The notes below the pieces were generated by a model. The model did not search any database, was not told the origin of the DNA, and worked only from the letters and a program-made list of their open reading frames with translations. A stretch of 64,000 nt of DNA from Microvirga sp052115485. GTDB lineage: Bacteria > Pseudomonadota > Alphaproteobacteria > Rhizobiales > Beijerinckiaceae. Position numbers and translations under genes: made by a program. Numbering within the stretch: position 1 is the stretch's first letter; the number at the start of each line of letters is the position of its first letter. The stretch covers positions 434,001 to 498,000 of the forward strand of contig NZ_JBFRGU010000001.1 of the NCBI RefSeq assembly GCF_052115485.1, read 5' to 3'. Positions 34,953-43,514 of this stretch are shown in pieces.

Positions 34953-36827
34953 ATGGACAAGCCGCTTCTCTCCATTCGCCAGCTGAAGGTCGACTTCCAC
35001 GTCGAGTCCGGTGACTTTCGCGCGGTCGACGGCCTGTCCCTGGACATCCCCAAAGGCAAGACCGTCGCTCTCGTCGGTGAATCCGGCTCGGGCAAATCCG
35101 TCACAGCGCAAGCCATTCTCCAGATTCTCCCGAAGGTCGCTCATATCAGCGGCGGTGAGATCGTGTTCGACGATCCGGCGAACGGCGGAACTCCCATCGA
35201 CATTGCCGGTCTTGGTGCCGAGAGCGACGCAATGCACGCCCTGCGCGGCGGTCGCATCGCGATGATCTTTCAGGAGCCGATGACGTCCCTGTCGCCCCTG
35301 CACACCATCGGCGATCAGGTCACCGAAGCCCTGATGGTGCACGCGAAAGTATCGCGAGCGAAAGCCAACAAGCACGCGATGGAAGTCTTCGCTCGCGTCG
35401 GCTTCCCCGATCCGCGCCGGGCACTGAGAACCTACCCGTTCGAATTGTCCGGCGGCCTGCGCCAGCGCGCCATGATCGCGATGGCGCTGATCACGAAGCC
35501 CGCCCTTCTCATCGCGGATGAGCCCACGACCGCGCTCGACGTGACGACGCAAGCGCAGATCCTCGACCTGATCAAGGAATTGCAGCTCGAAACGGGCATG
35601 TCCGTTCTTCTCATCACGCACGATCTTGGCGTCGTGGCAAATGTTGCCGACGAAGTCGTGGTGATGTATCGCGGCCGGGTCATGGAGGCGGGCACGCGGG
35701 AAGACATCTTCCGTCGCGCCAAGCACCCCTACCTGCAAGCATTGATGCGTGCCGTGCCACGTTTCGACATGAACGAGGACGAGCGCCTGACGCCGATCCG
35801 TGAGATCAAGAGTATCGTTTTCGCGCAGGCCGACGCACCCAAGCGCGCCACACAAGCAGGGCCGATCCTCAAAGTCGAGGGATTGTCGAAAACGTTCACC
35901 CTGCGCTCCGGCTGGCTTTCAGGACGCACGCGCACCCTTCACGCAGTCAACGGGGTCAACCTCTGCCTGCCTGCCGGTAGGACCTTGGGTCTCGTCGGCG
36001 AATCCGGCTGTGGGAAGACGACCGTTTCCAAAATCATCATGCGCGGCATGCAACCGGACGAAGGCCGCGTGCTTTACGATGACGGCAACGGCATAGGTCA
36101 GAAGGATGTGCACGATCTCGAAGGCGATGCGCTCACCGCCTATCGCCGTTCGGTACAATTCGTCTTTCAGGATCCGTTCTCGTCCCTCAATCCGCGAATG
36201 ACCGTTTACGAGACGTTGACCGAGCCGTTGATCATTCACAATGTCGGCACGCCGGACACGCGCTATACCCGCGCGAAGCAGTTGCTCGAAATGGTCGGTC
36301 TCGATCAGCGGTCTCTGCGGCGCTATCCGCATTCCTTCTCCGGTGGCCAGCGTCAGCGCCTCGGTATCGCCCGCGCGCTCGCCCTCGAACCGCGCGTCCT
36401 GATCTGCGACGAGCCCGTCTCCGCGCTCGATGTTTCCGTGCAGGCACAGATCCTGAATCTGCTGAAGGATTTGCAATCCGCGCTCGGGTTGTCCTATCTC
36501 TTCGTGTCCCACAATCTGGCGGTGGTCGATTATATCGCCGACACCATCGCGGTGATGTGTCGGGGCTACATCGTGGAGGAAGCGCCGAAGACTCTGCTCT
36601 TCCGCAATCCAATCCATCCCTATACGCAAGCGCTGCTCGCCGCCGTGCCGAGCCCGGAACTCGATCACCTTCTCGATTTTGACAAGCTGCGCACGGATCG
36701 CTTCTCTCATCCGAGCGAATGGCCCGAACCCTACCGGCTCACTGGTGCGGAGCTCGGCGCGATGAGGGAGATCGAGCCCGGGCATCACGTGCGCGTGAGC
36801 ACGAAATCAGATCGGGAGGCCGCGTGA
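34953..36827 (+). CDS. Peptide ABC transporter ATPase with two nucleotide-binding domains (YejF-like)
   Basis: About 624 residues with two complete ABC ATPase domains. The first has Walker A GESGSGKSVT, signature LSGGLRQRAMIA and LLIADEPTTALD. The second has GESGCGKTTV, FSGGQRQRLGIA and LICDEPVSALD. Each ends with the oligopeptide-binding-type C-terminal extension (HPYLQALMRAVPRF; HPYTQALLAAVPSPE). It powers uptake through the two permeases downstream. An ATG at 34917 overlaps the previous stop; the ATG at 34953 gives the usual family N terminus. Unlike the yej operon of E. coli, the ATPase gene comes first. Confidence 0.93.
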   Translation: MDKPLLSIRQLKVDFHVESGDFRAVDGLSLDIPKGKTVALVGESGSGKSVTAQAILQILPKVAHISGGEIVFDDPANGGTPIDIAGLGAESDAMHALRGGRIAMIFQEPMTSLSPLHTIGDQVTEALMVHAKVSRAKANKHAMEVFARVGFPDPRRALRTYPFELSGGLRQRAMIAMALITKPALLIADEPTTALDVTTQAQILDLIKELQLETGMSVLLITHDLGVVANVADEVVVMYRGRVMEAGTREDIFRRAKHPYLQALMRAVPRFDMNEDERLTPIREIKSIVFAQADAPKRATQAGPILKVEGLSKTFTLRSGWLSGRTRTLHAVNGVNLCLPAGRTLGLVGESGCGKTTVSKIIMRGMQPDEGRVLYDDGNGIGQKDVHDLEGDALTAYRRSVQFVFQDPFSSLNPRMTVYETLTEPLIIHNVGTPDTRYTRAKQLLEMVGLDQRSLRRYPHSFSGGQRQRLGIARALALEPRVLICDEPVSALDVSVQAQILNLLKDLQSALGLSYLFVSHNLAVVDYIADTIAVMCRGYIVEEAPKTLLFRNPIHPYTQALLAAVPSPELDHLLDFDKLRTDRFSHPSEWPEPYRLTGAELGAMREIEPGHHVRVSTKSDREAA

Positions 36828-38764
36828 TGAGTAGACATCTTCTCGTAAAGGCTTTTCGCGGCGTCCTGACCGCAGCGCTGATGCTGGCGGCGCTTCCGGC
36901 GTTGGCGCAATCGTTCGTCGAGCCTCCTTTCTTTGCGGAAAAACTCGCGAAGAAGGAATTGCCGCCGCTGGCGCAACGCCTGCCGCGCGCGCCGCTGATC
37001 GTCGACCCGACCACCCACGGCGACACGGTCGGCCGCTATGGTGGAGAGATCGTGACGCTGATCGCGCGGGCGCGTGATATCCGCTATCTCTCGACATACG
37101 CTTACACACGCCTCGTCGGCTACAACCGCCAGCTCGAGCTCGAACCCGATCTTCTGGAGAAGATCGAGATCGCGAATGAGCGCGTGTTCACCTTCACACT
37201 ACGGGAAGGCCATCGCTGGTCGGACGGATCGCCCTTCACCGCGGAAGACTTCCGCTACTATTGGGAGGACGTAGCCCAGAACAAGGAGCTTTCGCCTTCC
37301 GGCATTCCGGAGTTCATGCTGGTCAACGGCAAGCCACCGCGTTTCGAAGTCGTAGACGAGCGAACCGTCCGTTATAGCTGGGATCAACCCAATCCACGTT
37401 TCCTGCCACAACTTGCCGGAGCGCAGGATCCCGGCATCTTTCGCGCATCGAATTATCTCAAGCGCTTTCATACGAAATATACCGACAAGGCGAAGCTCGA
37501 AGAGTTGGCGAAGAAGCAGAAGCTCAAATCATGGGCAGCCCTTCATAACCGCCTCGACGATATGAAGGAGCAGACGAACCCTGATCTCCCGACTTTGCAG
37601 GCTTGGCGCGTAACCAACACCTCGCCCGCGACGCGCTTCATCTTCGAACGCAATCCTTATTATCACCGCATCGACACCAAGGGACAGCAACTGCCCTATC
37701 TCGATCGGCTGATCATGGATGTGTCGGCCGGTGGCCTTTTTGCTGCCAAAGCCAATGCGGGCGAGGTCGATCTCCTGTTCCGCGGTCTCTCCATGAATGA
37801 CGTGCCGGTTCTGAAAGAGGGTGAGAAGACGCACCGTTACAAAACGTTGCTGTGGCCTTATGCGCGCGGCAGCGAGATCGCGCTTTATCCCAACCTGAAC
37901 GTGGTCGATCCGGTCTGGCGTGAGCTCAACCGAGATGTCCGTTTCCGGCGCGCTTTGTCACTCGGCATCGACCGCAGGACATTGAACAACGCATTGCTGT
38001 TCGGCCTCGGAACGGAAGGCAACAACACGGTGGTGCCGGAAAGTCCCCTGTTCTCGCAAGACCTTCGCACCTTGCACGCGGAATACAATCCCGGTGAAGC
38101 CTCGCGTCTGCTTGATCAGATCGGTCTCACGAAACGCAACGGCGCGGGTTATCGACTTCTCCCGGACGGGCGGGAGCTCGAAATCATCGTCGAAACGGAT
38201 GGCGAGAGCAGCTTCATCGTCGACGGCCTCACTCTGATCACCGATTTCTGGCGCGAGATCGGCATTCGGCTTTTTGTGAAGCCGCAGGATCGAACCGTGT
38301 TGCGCAACCGCTCCTTCGCCGGCTTGACGGTCATGGTCGCGGCGCAGGGGCTCGACAATGCGCTGGCAACCGCCATCATGCCGCCGACGGAACTCGCCCC
38401 CATGCGTCAGGACAATTATTCCTGGCCCAAATGGGGACAATACGTCGAGACGAAGGGATCGAAGGGCGAAGCCGTCGATATCCCCGAGGCGAAGCGCCTT
38501 CTCGATCTCTACATGGCCTGGATGAACACCGGGAACGAAGAGGCTCAAGCGAAAATCTGGCGCGAGATGCTGCTGAACAGCGTGGAAAACCAATGGGTCA
38601 TCGGCACGGTGTCTGGCGCACTGCAGCCTATCGTGCTGCGCGACGGATTGAAAAACATGCCGGCGAAAGCCCTCTATAGTTGGGAGCCGACCGCGATGCT
38701 CGGCATCTATCGGACGGATGAGATCTACTGGAACAAGGCCGAGAACAAAGAGGCCCGTCGATGA
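36827..38764 (+). CDS. Periplasmic substrate-binding protein, family 5 (YejA-like)
   Basis: About 645 residues from the ATG at 36827, which overlaps the previous TGA. The N-terminal signal peptide is RGVLTAALMLAALPALAQS. Family 5 (DppA/OppA) features are seen: FTFTLREGHRWSDGSPFTAEDFRYYWEDV in the middle and VRFRRALSLGIDRRTLNNALLFG later. The long form fits the YejA/microcin C-type peptide group. It delivers peptides or peptide-like solutes to the permeases. Its stop overlaps the next ATG. Confidence 0.92.
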   Translation: MSRHLLVKAFRGVLTAALMLAALPALAQSFVEPPFFAEKLAKKELPPLAQRLPRAPLIVDPTTHGDTVGRYGGEIVTLIARARDIRYLSTYAYTRLVGYNRQLELEPDLLEKIEIANERVFTFTLREGHRWSDGSPFTAEDFRYYWEDVAQNKELSPSGIPEFMLVNGKPPRFEVVDERTVRYSWDQPNPRFLPQLAGAQDPGIFRASNYLKRFHTKYTDKAKLEELAKKQKLKSWAALHNRLDDMKEQTNPDLPTLQAWRVTNTSPATRFIFERNPYYHRIDTKGQQLPYLDRLIMDVSAGGLFAAKANAGEVDLLFRGLSMNDVPVLKEGEKTHRYKTLLWPYARGSEIALYPNLNVVDPVWRELNRDVRFRRALSLGIDRRTLNNALLFGLGTEGNNTVVPESPLFSQDLRTLHAEYNPGEASRLLDQIGLTKRNGAGYRLLPDGRELEIIVETDGESSFIVDGLTLITDFWREIGIRLFVKPQDRTVLRNRSFAGLTVMVAAQGLDNALATAIMPPTELAPMRQDNYSWPKWGQYVETKGSKGEAVDIPEAKRLLDLYMAWMNTGNEEAQAKIWREMLLNSVENQWVIGTVSGALQPIVLRDGLKNMPAKALYSWEPTAMLGIYRTDEIYWNKAENKEARR

Positions 38765-39780
38765 TCCTGTTTTTTCTGCGCCGTCTCGGCACGATGGTGG
38801 TGACCCTGCTGATCATATCGGCCCTCGTTTTCTTCATCATCAAACTTCCCCCCGGCGACTTCCTGTCCAACCAGATCGCGGAACTGCGTGCGCAAGGCGA
38901 GGCCGACGCGATTGCGAAGGCGGAATTTCTCATCAAGCAATACGGCCTCGATAAGCCGGCATGGGAGCAATATCTGGTCTGGCTCGGCGTCCTGCCCGGT
39001 GCGAACGGATTTTCCGGTCTTCTGCAAGGAGATTGGGGCTGGTCGTTCGAATACGACAAGCCGGTCGTGGATGTGGTCGGAGACGCGCTCTGGCTGACCC
39101 TCGTCGTCAATTTGGCGGTGGTGATCTTCATCCACATCGTGTCGATCCCCATCGCGATCTATTCCGCGACGCGGCAATATTCCATCGGCGACTACATCGC
39201 GACCTTCATCGGCTATATCGGTCTTGCAACGCCGAGTTTCCTGCTCGCGCTGATCCTTCTCTACTACATGAACCGCTGGTTCGATGTTTCCATCGGCGGC
39301 CTTTACGATGCGAAATTCGCGGGCGAACCGTGGACGTGGGAGAAAGTCCGGTCGCTCCTCTCCCACCTCATCGTGCCGACACTCGTGATCGGTTTAGGCG
39401 GCACCGCCGCCATGATCCGCCGCATGCGCGCGAACCTGCTCGATGAACTTGGCAAGCAATATTACGTGACGGCGAAGGCGAAAGGCTTGGCACCGCGCAA
39501 GGCGTTGCTGAAATACCCGTTTCGCATGTCGCTCAATCCCTTCATCGCGGATATCGGCAATCTTCTGCCGCACCTGATCTCCGGCTCGGTTCTCGTCTCG
39601 CTGGTGCTGAGCCTGCCGACCGTCGGCCCGATCCTACTTTCGGCGCTGAAAATGCAGGATCAGTTCCTTGCCGGCTTCATCCTCATGTTCGTCGCGGTGC
39701 TGACGGTTGTGGGCATGTTGATTTCGGATCTGCTTCTGGCGTGGCTCGATCCGCGCATTCGGGCGAGGGCTCGTCGATGA
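38761..39780 (+). CDS. Peptide ABC transporter permease (YejB/DppB-like)
   Basis: 339 residues with about six membrane helices, starting MILFFLRRLGTMVVTLLIISALVFFIIKLPPGDF. The cytoplasmic EAA-type loop is present (GKQYYVTAKAKGLAPRKALLKYPFRMSLNPF). It begins in an ATGA overlap and ends in another. Partner of the downstream permease. Confidence 0.93.
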   Translation: MILFFLRRLGTMVVTLLIISALVFFIIKLPPGDFLSNQIAELRAQGEADAIAKAEFLIKQYGLDKPAWEQYLVWLGVLPGANGFSGLLQGDWGWSFEYDKPVVDVVGDALWLTLVVNLAVVIFIHIVSIPIAIYSATRQYSIGDYIATFIGYIGLATPSFLLALILLYYMNRWFDVSIGGLYDAKFAGEPWTWEKVRSLLSHLIVPTLVIGLGGTAAMIRRMRANLLDELGKQYYVTAKAKGLAPRKALLKYPFRMSLNPFIADIGNLLPHLISGSVLVSLVLSLPTVGPILLSALKMQDQFLAGFILMFVAVLTVVGMLISDLLLAWLDPRIRARARR

Positions 39781-40940
39781 ACGAGACTGTTTCACTGAGA
39801 AAGCATTATGTCGATCCCGCACCATTCGATCCGGGTGCGAGCGAACCCCTTGGAGCGGAAAGCGAGAGCTTTTACCGGGCATCATCGTGGAAACTCATGT
39901 GGTGGAAATTCCGCCGCCACAAAGTGGCCGTCGCCTCGGCGGTAATCCTGCTCGCGTTCTATCTCATGATCCCGTTCGTCGAGATCATCGCACCCTATAA
40001 TCAAACGAAACGGCACGGCGATTTCATCTATGCGCCGCCGCAGCCCGTGCACCTCATGCATGAAGGGCAGTTCATCGGCCCCTTTGTCTATCCGTACAAG
40101 TTCTCGTTCAACCTCGAGACCTTCCGACGCGACTACACTATCGACCGGACCCAGCCACAGCCGATACGTTTCCTCTGCTCCGGCAACGCCTATGAGTTCT
40201 GGGGCATCAGGACGATGGATTTCCATCTCGTCTGCCCGCCCCATGACGGCACCATGTTCATCCTCGGTACGGACAGGTTAGGACGCGACATCCTCTCGCG
40301 CATCATTTACGGCGCGCGCATCTCGCTCACCGTCGGCATTGTCGGCATCGCCGTGTCCTTCGCGCTCGGCCTGTTCTTCGGTGGATTGGCGGGCTATCTC
40401 GGCGGGTGGGTCGATCACGCGATCCAGCGCCTGATCGAGATCCTGCGATCGCTGCCGGAACTACCTCTCTGGCTTGCTCTATCGGCGGCGCTACCGGCGA
40501 ACTGGAGCCCGCTCCTTGTCTTCTTCGGCATCACGATCATCCTCGGTCTGCTCGATTGGCCCGGCCTCGCGCGCGCTGTGCGCTCGAAGTTGCTTGCGCT
40601 TCGCGAGGAGGATTTCGTGAAGGCCGCGGAGCTGATGGGCGCATCCAAGAAGCGCATCATCGCGCGCCATCTCATCCCGAACTTCATGAGCCACCTGATC
40701 GCCTCTGCGACGCTCTCGATCCCGTCCATGATCCTCGGTGAAACCGCCCTCTCCTTCTTAGGCTTGGGCTTGCGACCGCCAGTCACGAGCTGGGGCGTTC
40801 TCCTGAACGAGGCGCAGAACCTTGCCGCCGTGCAACTTCATCCGTGGCTTCTGTTCCCGATCATCCCGGTCATCGTCGTGGTTCTCGCCTTTAACTTCAT
40901 GGGCGACGGACTGCGCGACGCAGCGGACCCGTATCACTAG
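39777..40940 (+). CDS. Peptide ABC transporter permease (YejE/DppC-like)
   Basis: About 387 residues. The N-terminal region has one helix (VAVASAVILLAFYLMIPFVEIIAPY) and then a periplasmic segment that is longer than in DppC, as in YejE. The core has five helices and the EAA loop (EEDFVKAAELMGASKKRIIARHLIPNFMSHLI). The start is the ATG overlapping the previous TGA. It is the last gene of the run that begins at 29.3 kb. Confidence 0.93.
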   Translation: MNETVSLRKHYVDPAPFDPGASEPLGAESESFYRASSWKLMWWKFRRHKVAVASAVILLAFYLMIPFVEIIAPYNQTKRHGDFIYAPPQPVHLMHEGQFIGPFVYPYKFSFNLETFRRDYTIDRTQPQPIRFLCSGNAYEFWGIRTMDFHLVCPPHDGTMFILGTDRLGRDILSRIIYGARISLTVGIVGIAVSFALGLFFGGLAGYLGGWVDHAIQRLIEILRSLPELPLWLALSAALPANWSPLLVFFGITIILGLLDWPGLARAVRSKLLALREEDFVKAAELMGASKKRIIARHLIPNFMSHLIASATLSIPSMILGETALSFLGLGLRPPVTSWGVLLNEAQNLAAVQLHPWLLFPIIPVIVVVLAFNFMGDGLRDAADPYH

Positions 40941-40949
40941 AGCGTAATA

Positions 40950-40981
40950 AGCGATGGTGATGCTATGCCGGTTGCATCGCT
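40950..40981. repeat. Hairpin after the transporter operon
   Basis: AGCGATG pairs with CATCGCT, flanked by a second pair TAGAGCG/CGCTCTA. There is no U-run, so it may be a processing or stability hairpin or a short dispersed repeat. The rest of the 197-base gap shows nothing else. Confidence 0.45.
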
Positions 40982-41137
40982 CTAAACATAAACGAGACTA
41001 GATGAGAGGAGCTTGACCCCGGTCTGTGCGCGCCAGCATTCAAGCTGACGAAGATCAACACCGCGACAAGTCGACTACTTATCGCCCCGGCGGTCTGTCC
41101 TTATTTCTCTGGCCTAACTCCTTTTCAGGAGGCCGCC

Positions 41138-41470
41138 ATGAAGTCTGCACTTGCTGCAATTGTAATGGTGGGAGGTCTGACGTTCCCCGGTGCGGTCCTG
41201 CCCGCCTACGCTGCGCCGTTCGGCCCGGAGCCGAGCATCAGCAAGGAAGCTGGCAATCTGATCACCCAAGCGAGATGGGTCTGTGGCCCCTATCGCTGCT
41301 GGTGGAGAGGCCCGCGCTACCATCACTACAGATATTATCACCATTACGGGTATCATCACCCGTACAGGTACTATCACCGCGGATATTATCACCCGTACAG
41401 GTATTATCACCCGTACAGATACTATTATCCGCGCAGTTACTGGCCCTTCTGCGTGGGTATCTGCTTGTAG
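41138..41470 (+). CDS. Small secreted His/Tyr-rich repeat protein
   Basis: 110 residues. A signal peptide (ALAAIVMVGGLTFPGAVLPAYA) is followed by a short linker and ARWVCGPYRCWW. About 45 residues follow that are almost only His, Tyr, Pro, Arg and Gly in HPYRYYH-type repeats, ending SYWPFCVGICL with two more cysteines. The repeats are encoded by near-identical DNA units. Similar His/Tyr-rich exported proteins occur in Rhizobiales without known function. Metal binding or tyrosine cross-linking is conceivable. An AGGAGG ribosome-binding site supports the start. Confidence 0.8.
   Translation: MKSALAAIVMVGGLTFPGAVLPAYAAPFGPEPSISKEAGNLITQARWVCGPYRCWWRGPRYHHYRYYHHYGYHHPYRYYHRGYYHPYRYYHPYRYYYPRSYWPFCVGICL
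41336..41430 (+). repeat. Intragenic short tandem repeats encoding HPYRYYH
   Basis: A unit close to TATTATCACCCGTACAG recurs about four times with small changes, in frame with the secreted protein. Copy number is likely to vary between strains. Confidence 0.7.
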
Positions 41471-41488
41471 TCATCCGCGCATGAGAAA

Positions 41489-41510
41489 GGCGCCGTCCGG
41501 AGACGGCGCC
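41489..41510. terminator. Hairpin between convergent genes
   Basis: GGCGCCGTC and GACGGCGCC form a 9-bp stem with a CGGA loop between the His/Tyr-rich gene and the helicase gene. It is a likely bidirectional terminator, though without a U-run. Confidence 0.6.
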
Positions 41511-41532
41511 TCGCACATTCCTTCAGTTGCCG

Positions 41533-42972
41533 TCAGCGGCGGCGCGGGCTCTTGTCGAGCCATGCGACCTGAGCGCCATCTCCACGGCCCTCGTTACGGC
41601 GCGGGTTGTCCTGGCGCTGCGCTGGCTTCTGGCCCTGACCCTGCTGCTGTTGTCCACCGGGCTTAGCCCCGCGACGGCGGCGGCGCTTGGGACCGTTCTC
41701 CGCATTCGGATCGGCCTGACGCGGTGCGCCATGGCCTTGATTGCCGCGGGCATGCGGCGCGGGACGGCCGCGCTGCGGCTGCTCACGACGCGGTTCGCGA
41801 AGCTCGGAAGCGGGCACAGGCGCCGGCAGATCGCTCGGCAACGGCATTACTGGAACTTTAAGGCGCGTCAGCTTCTCGATGTCCTTGAGATAGGCGCGCT
41901 CCTCGTCGTTGCAGAACGAGATCGCGACACCCGTCGCGCCGGCACGCGCGGTGCGGCCGATGCGGTGGACATAAGATTCCGGCACGTTCGGCAGATCGTA
42001 ATTGATCACGTGGCTCACGCCTTCCACGTCGATGCCGCGCGCGGCGATGTCGGTGGCGACGAGAACGCGGCAAGTACCAGCGCGGAACGCAGCCAGCGCA
42101 CGCTCACGCTGCGGCTGAGACTTGTTGCCGTGGATCGCAGCAGCGGCGATGCCGACCTTCTCCAGATAGCGCACAACCTTGTCCGCCCCGTGCTTGGTGC
42201 GGCTGAAGACGAGAACGCGGTCGATGGTGGCATCGCGCAAAACCGCTTCGAGCAACGGCGACTTCTGGCTCGTCTGCACGAACACGACGCTCTGCTCCAC
42301 GCGCTCGGCAGTGGTAGCGACAGGCGTCACCGCGACCTTGGCGGGATTGCGGAGGAAATCGTCGGCGAGAGACGCGATGGTCTTCGGCATGGTCGCCGAA
42401 AAGAACAGGCTCTGACGCTCCTTCGGCAGAAGCTTCACGATGCGCTTCAACGCGTGGATGAAGCCGAGATCGAGCATCTGGTCGGCCTCGTCGAGAACGA
42501 GGATCTCCACATCGCGCAGACTCAAGGAACCACGATCGATCAGGTCGAGCAGGCGGCCGGGCGTTGCGACGAGCACGTCGACGCCGCCGGACAGCTCGCG
42601 TTCCTGCTTGCCGATATTGACCCCGCCGAACACGACGGAGACGGACAGACGCAAGTTGCGGCCGTAAGTGCGGAAGCTATCGGCGATCTGGCCGGACAAC
42701 TCACGGGTCGGGCTCAACACGAGCGTACGGCAGCCCTTGCGAACTGGCGAACGGCGATTGGCTTCGAGGCGATGGAGGATCGGCAGGGCGAAGGCCGCCG
42801 TCTTGCCGGTGCCGGTCTGGGCGATGCCGCACAGGTCGCGGCCGTCCAGAACGTAAGGGATGGATTGCGCCTGGATCGGCGTGGGCTTCTCATAGCCCTC
42901 GGTCGCAAGCGCCTTCAGGATCGGCTGCGCCAATCCGAAATCGGAAAAAAGAGTCAAAGGGTTGTCTTTCAA
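41533..42972 (-). CDS. rhlE: DEAD-box RNA helicase, RhlE type
   Basis: 479 residues. The motifs are in order: the Q motif (GYEKPTPIQAQSIP), AQTGTGKT, PTRELSGQI, TPGRLLD, DEAD, SAT, and in the second domain ARGIDVEGVSHVINYD and HRIGRTARAG. The C-terminal 90 residues are basic, Gly/Gln/Arg-rich and disordered, as is usual for RhlE-like helicases. It remodels RNA, for example during ribosome assembly or mRNA decay in the cold. Confidence 0.94.
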   Translation of the reverse strand: MKDNPLTLFSDFGLAQPILKALATEGYEKPTPIQAQSIPYVLDGRDLCGIAQTGTGKTAAFALPILHRLEANRRSPVRKGCRTLVLSPTRELSGQIADSFRTYGRNLRLSVSVVFGGVNIGKQERELSGGVDVLVATPGRLLDLIDRGSLSLRDVEILVLDEADQMLDLGFIHALKRIVKLLPKERQSLFFSATMPKTIASLADDFLRNPAKVAVTPVATTAERVEQSVVFVQTSQKSPLLEAVLRDATIDRVLVFSRTKHGADKVVRYLEKVGIAAAAIHGNKSQPQRERALAAFRAGTCRVLVATDIAARGIDVEGVSHVINYDLPNVPESYVHRIGRTARAGATGVAISFCNDEERAYLKDIEKLTRLKVPVMPLPSDLPAPVPASELREPRREQPQRGRPAPHARGNQGHGAPRQADPNAENGPKRRRRRGAKPGGQQQQGQGQKPAQRQDNPRRNEGRGDGAQVAWLDKSPRRR

Positions 42973-43514
42973 ACAGATGCGGGGGAGCCAGAAAGCTTAC
43001 TCGGCCAGGAAATCCGGCCCTGCCCGGCTCAAAGAGCGACAACCCGCGTGTGGGGCAGTCGTACGGTCGAGCGATTGAAGAAGTGGGCCGGGCCTTCGCC
43101 GTATTCCAGCGAATATCCGTCACGCAGCCCACTCAAGCGGCTCACAAAGAGCGCTGACGCCGTGCTATGCATATGAGGCATGAGAGGCTGTTCGTCAACC
43201 GCGAACCCCATAAAGCGCATAGGTCTCTCGAAAAGGCCCCCATATCCCCCACCCGGCCTGCGTGTCCGCGCGCGTCGGAACGGCCCCTCGCTCCCTTCGC
43301 CTTTCGAAGCCTTGGCGTTCCGGGGGGAGTTATAATGCGATGGTTTCGATATTGCCGCTCATGTCCCTCTGCTCCCTCGTTGCTTTTGTGTTAAAAGTCG
43401 CGCCGACAGTGGGAAGCGGATCCAAGGGCTAAAAATTCGCTTGCCTTAGTCGGCTAAAAAAATCATGTGACAAAGTTCGGATGCATTCCGAGCTTTGAAG
43501 GAAAGACTTGTCTC
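42973..43514. other. 542-base region without a confident gene
   Basis: Lies between the divergent helicase and glpD genes and must hold both promoters. A short minus-strand frame at 43029-43172 (47 residues from an ATG, HSTASALFVSRL start, with YGEGPAHFFNRSTV) looks protein-like in composition but lacks a ribosome-binding site, so I do not call it. No hairpin terminator or EcfG-type promoter is evident. Confidence 0.5.

Noticed and set aside
41330..41440. Short regular repeats that could suggest a CRISPR array
   Set aside because: Units of about 17 bases are contiguous and in frame within a secreted protein gene, without spacers or cas genes.
43029..43172. Possible 47-residue protein upstream of the helicase gene
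   Set aside because: Composition is protein-like, but there is no ribosome-binding site, promoter or known family. A search for conservation of the frame would decide.
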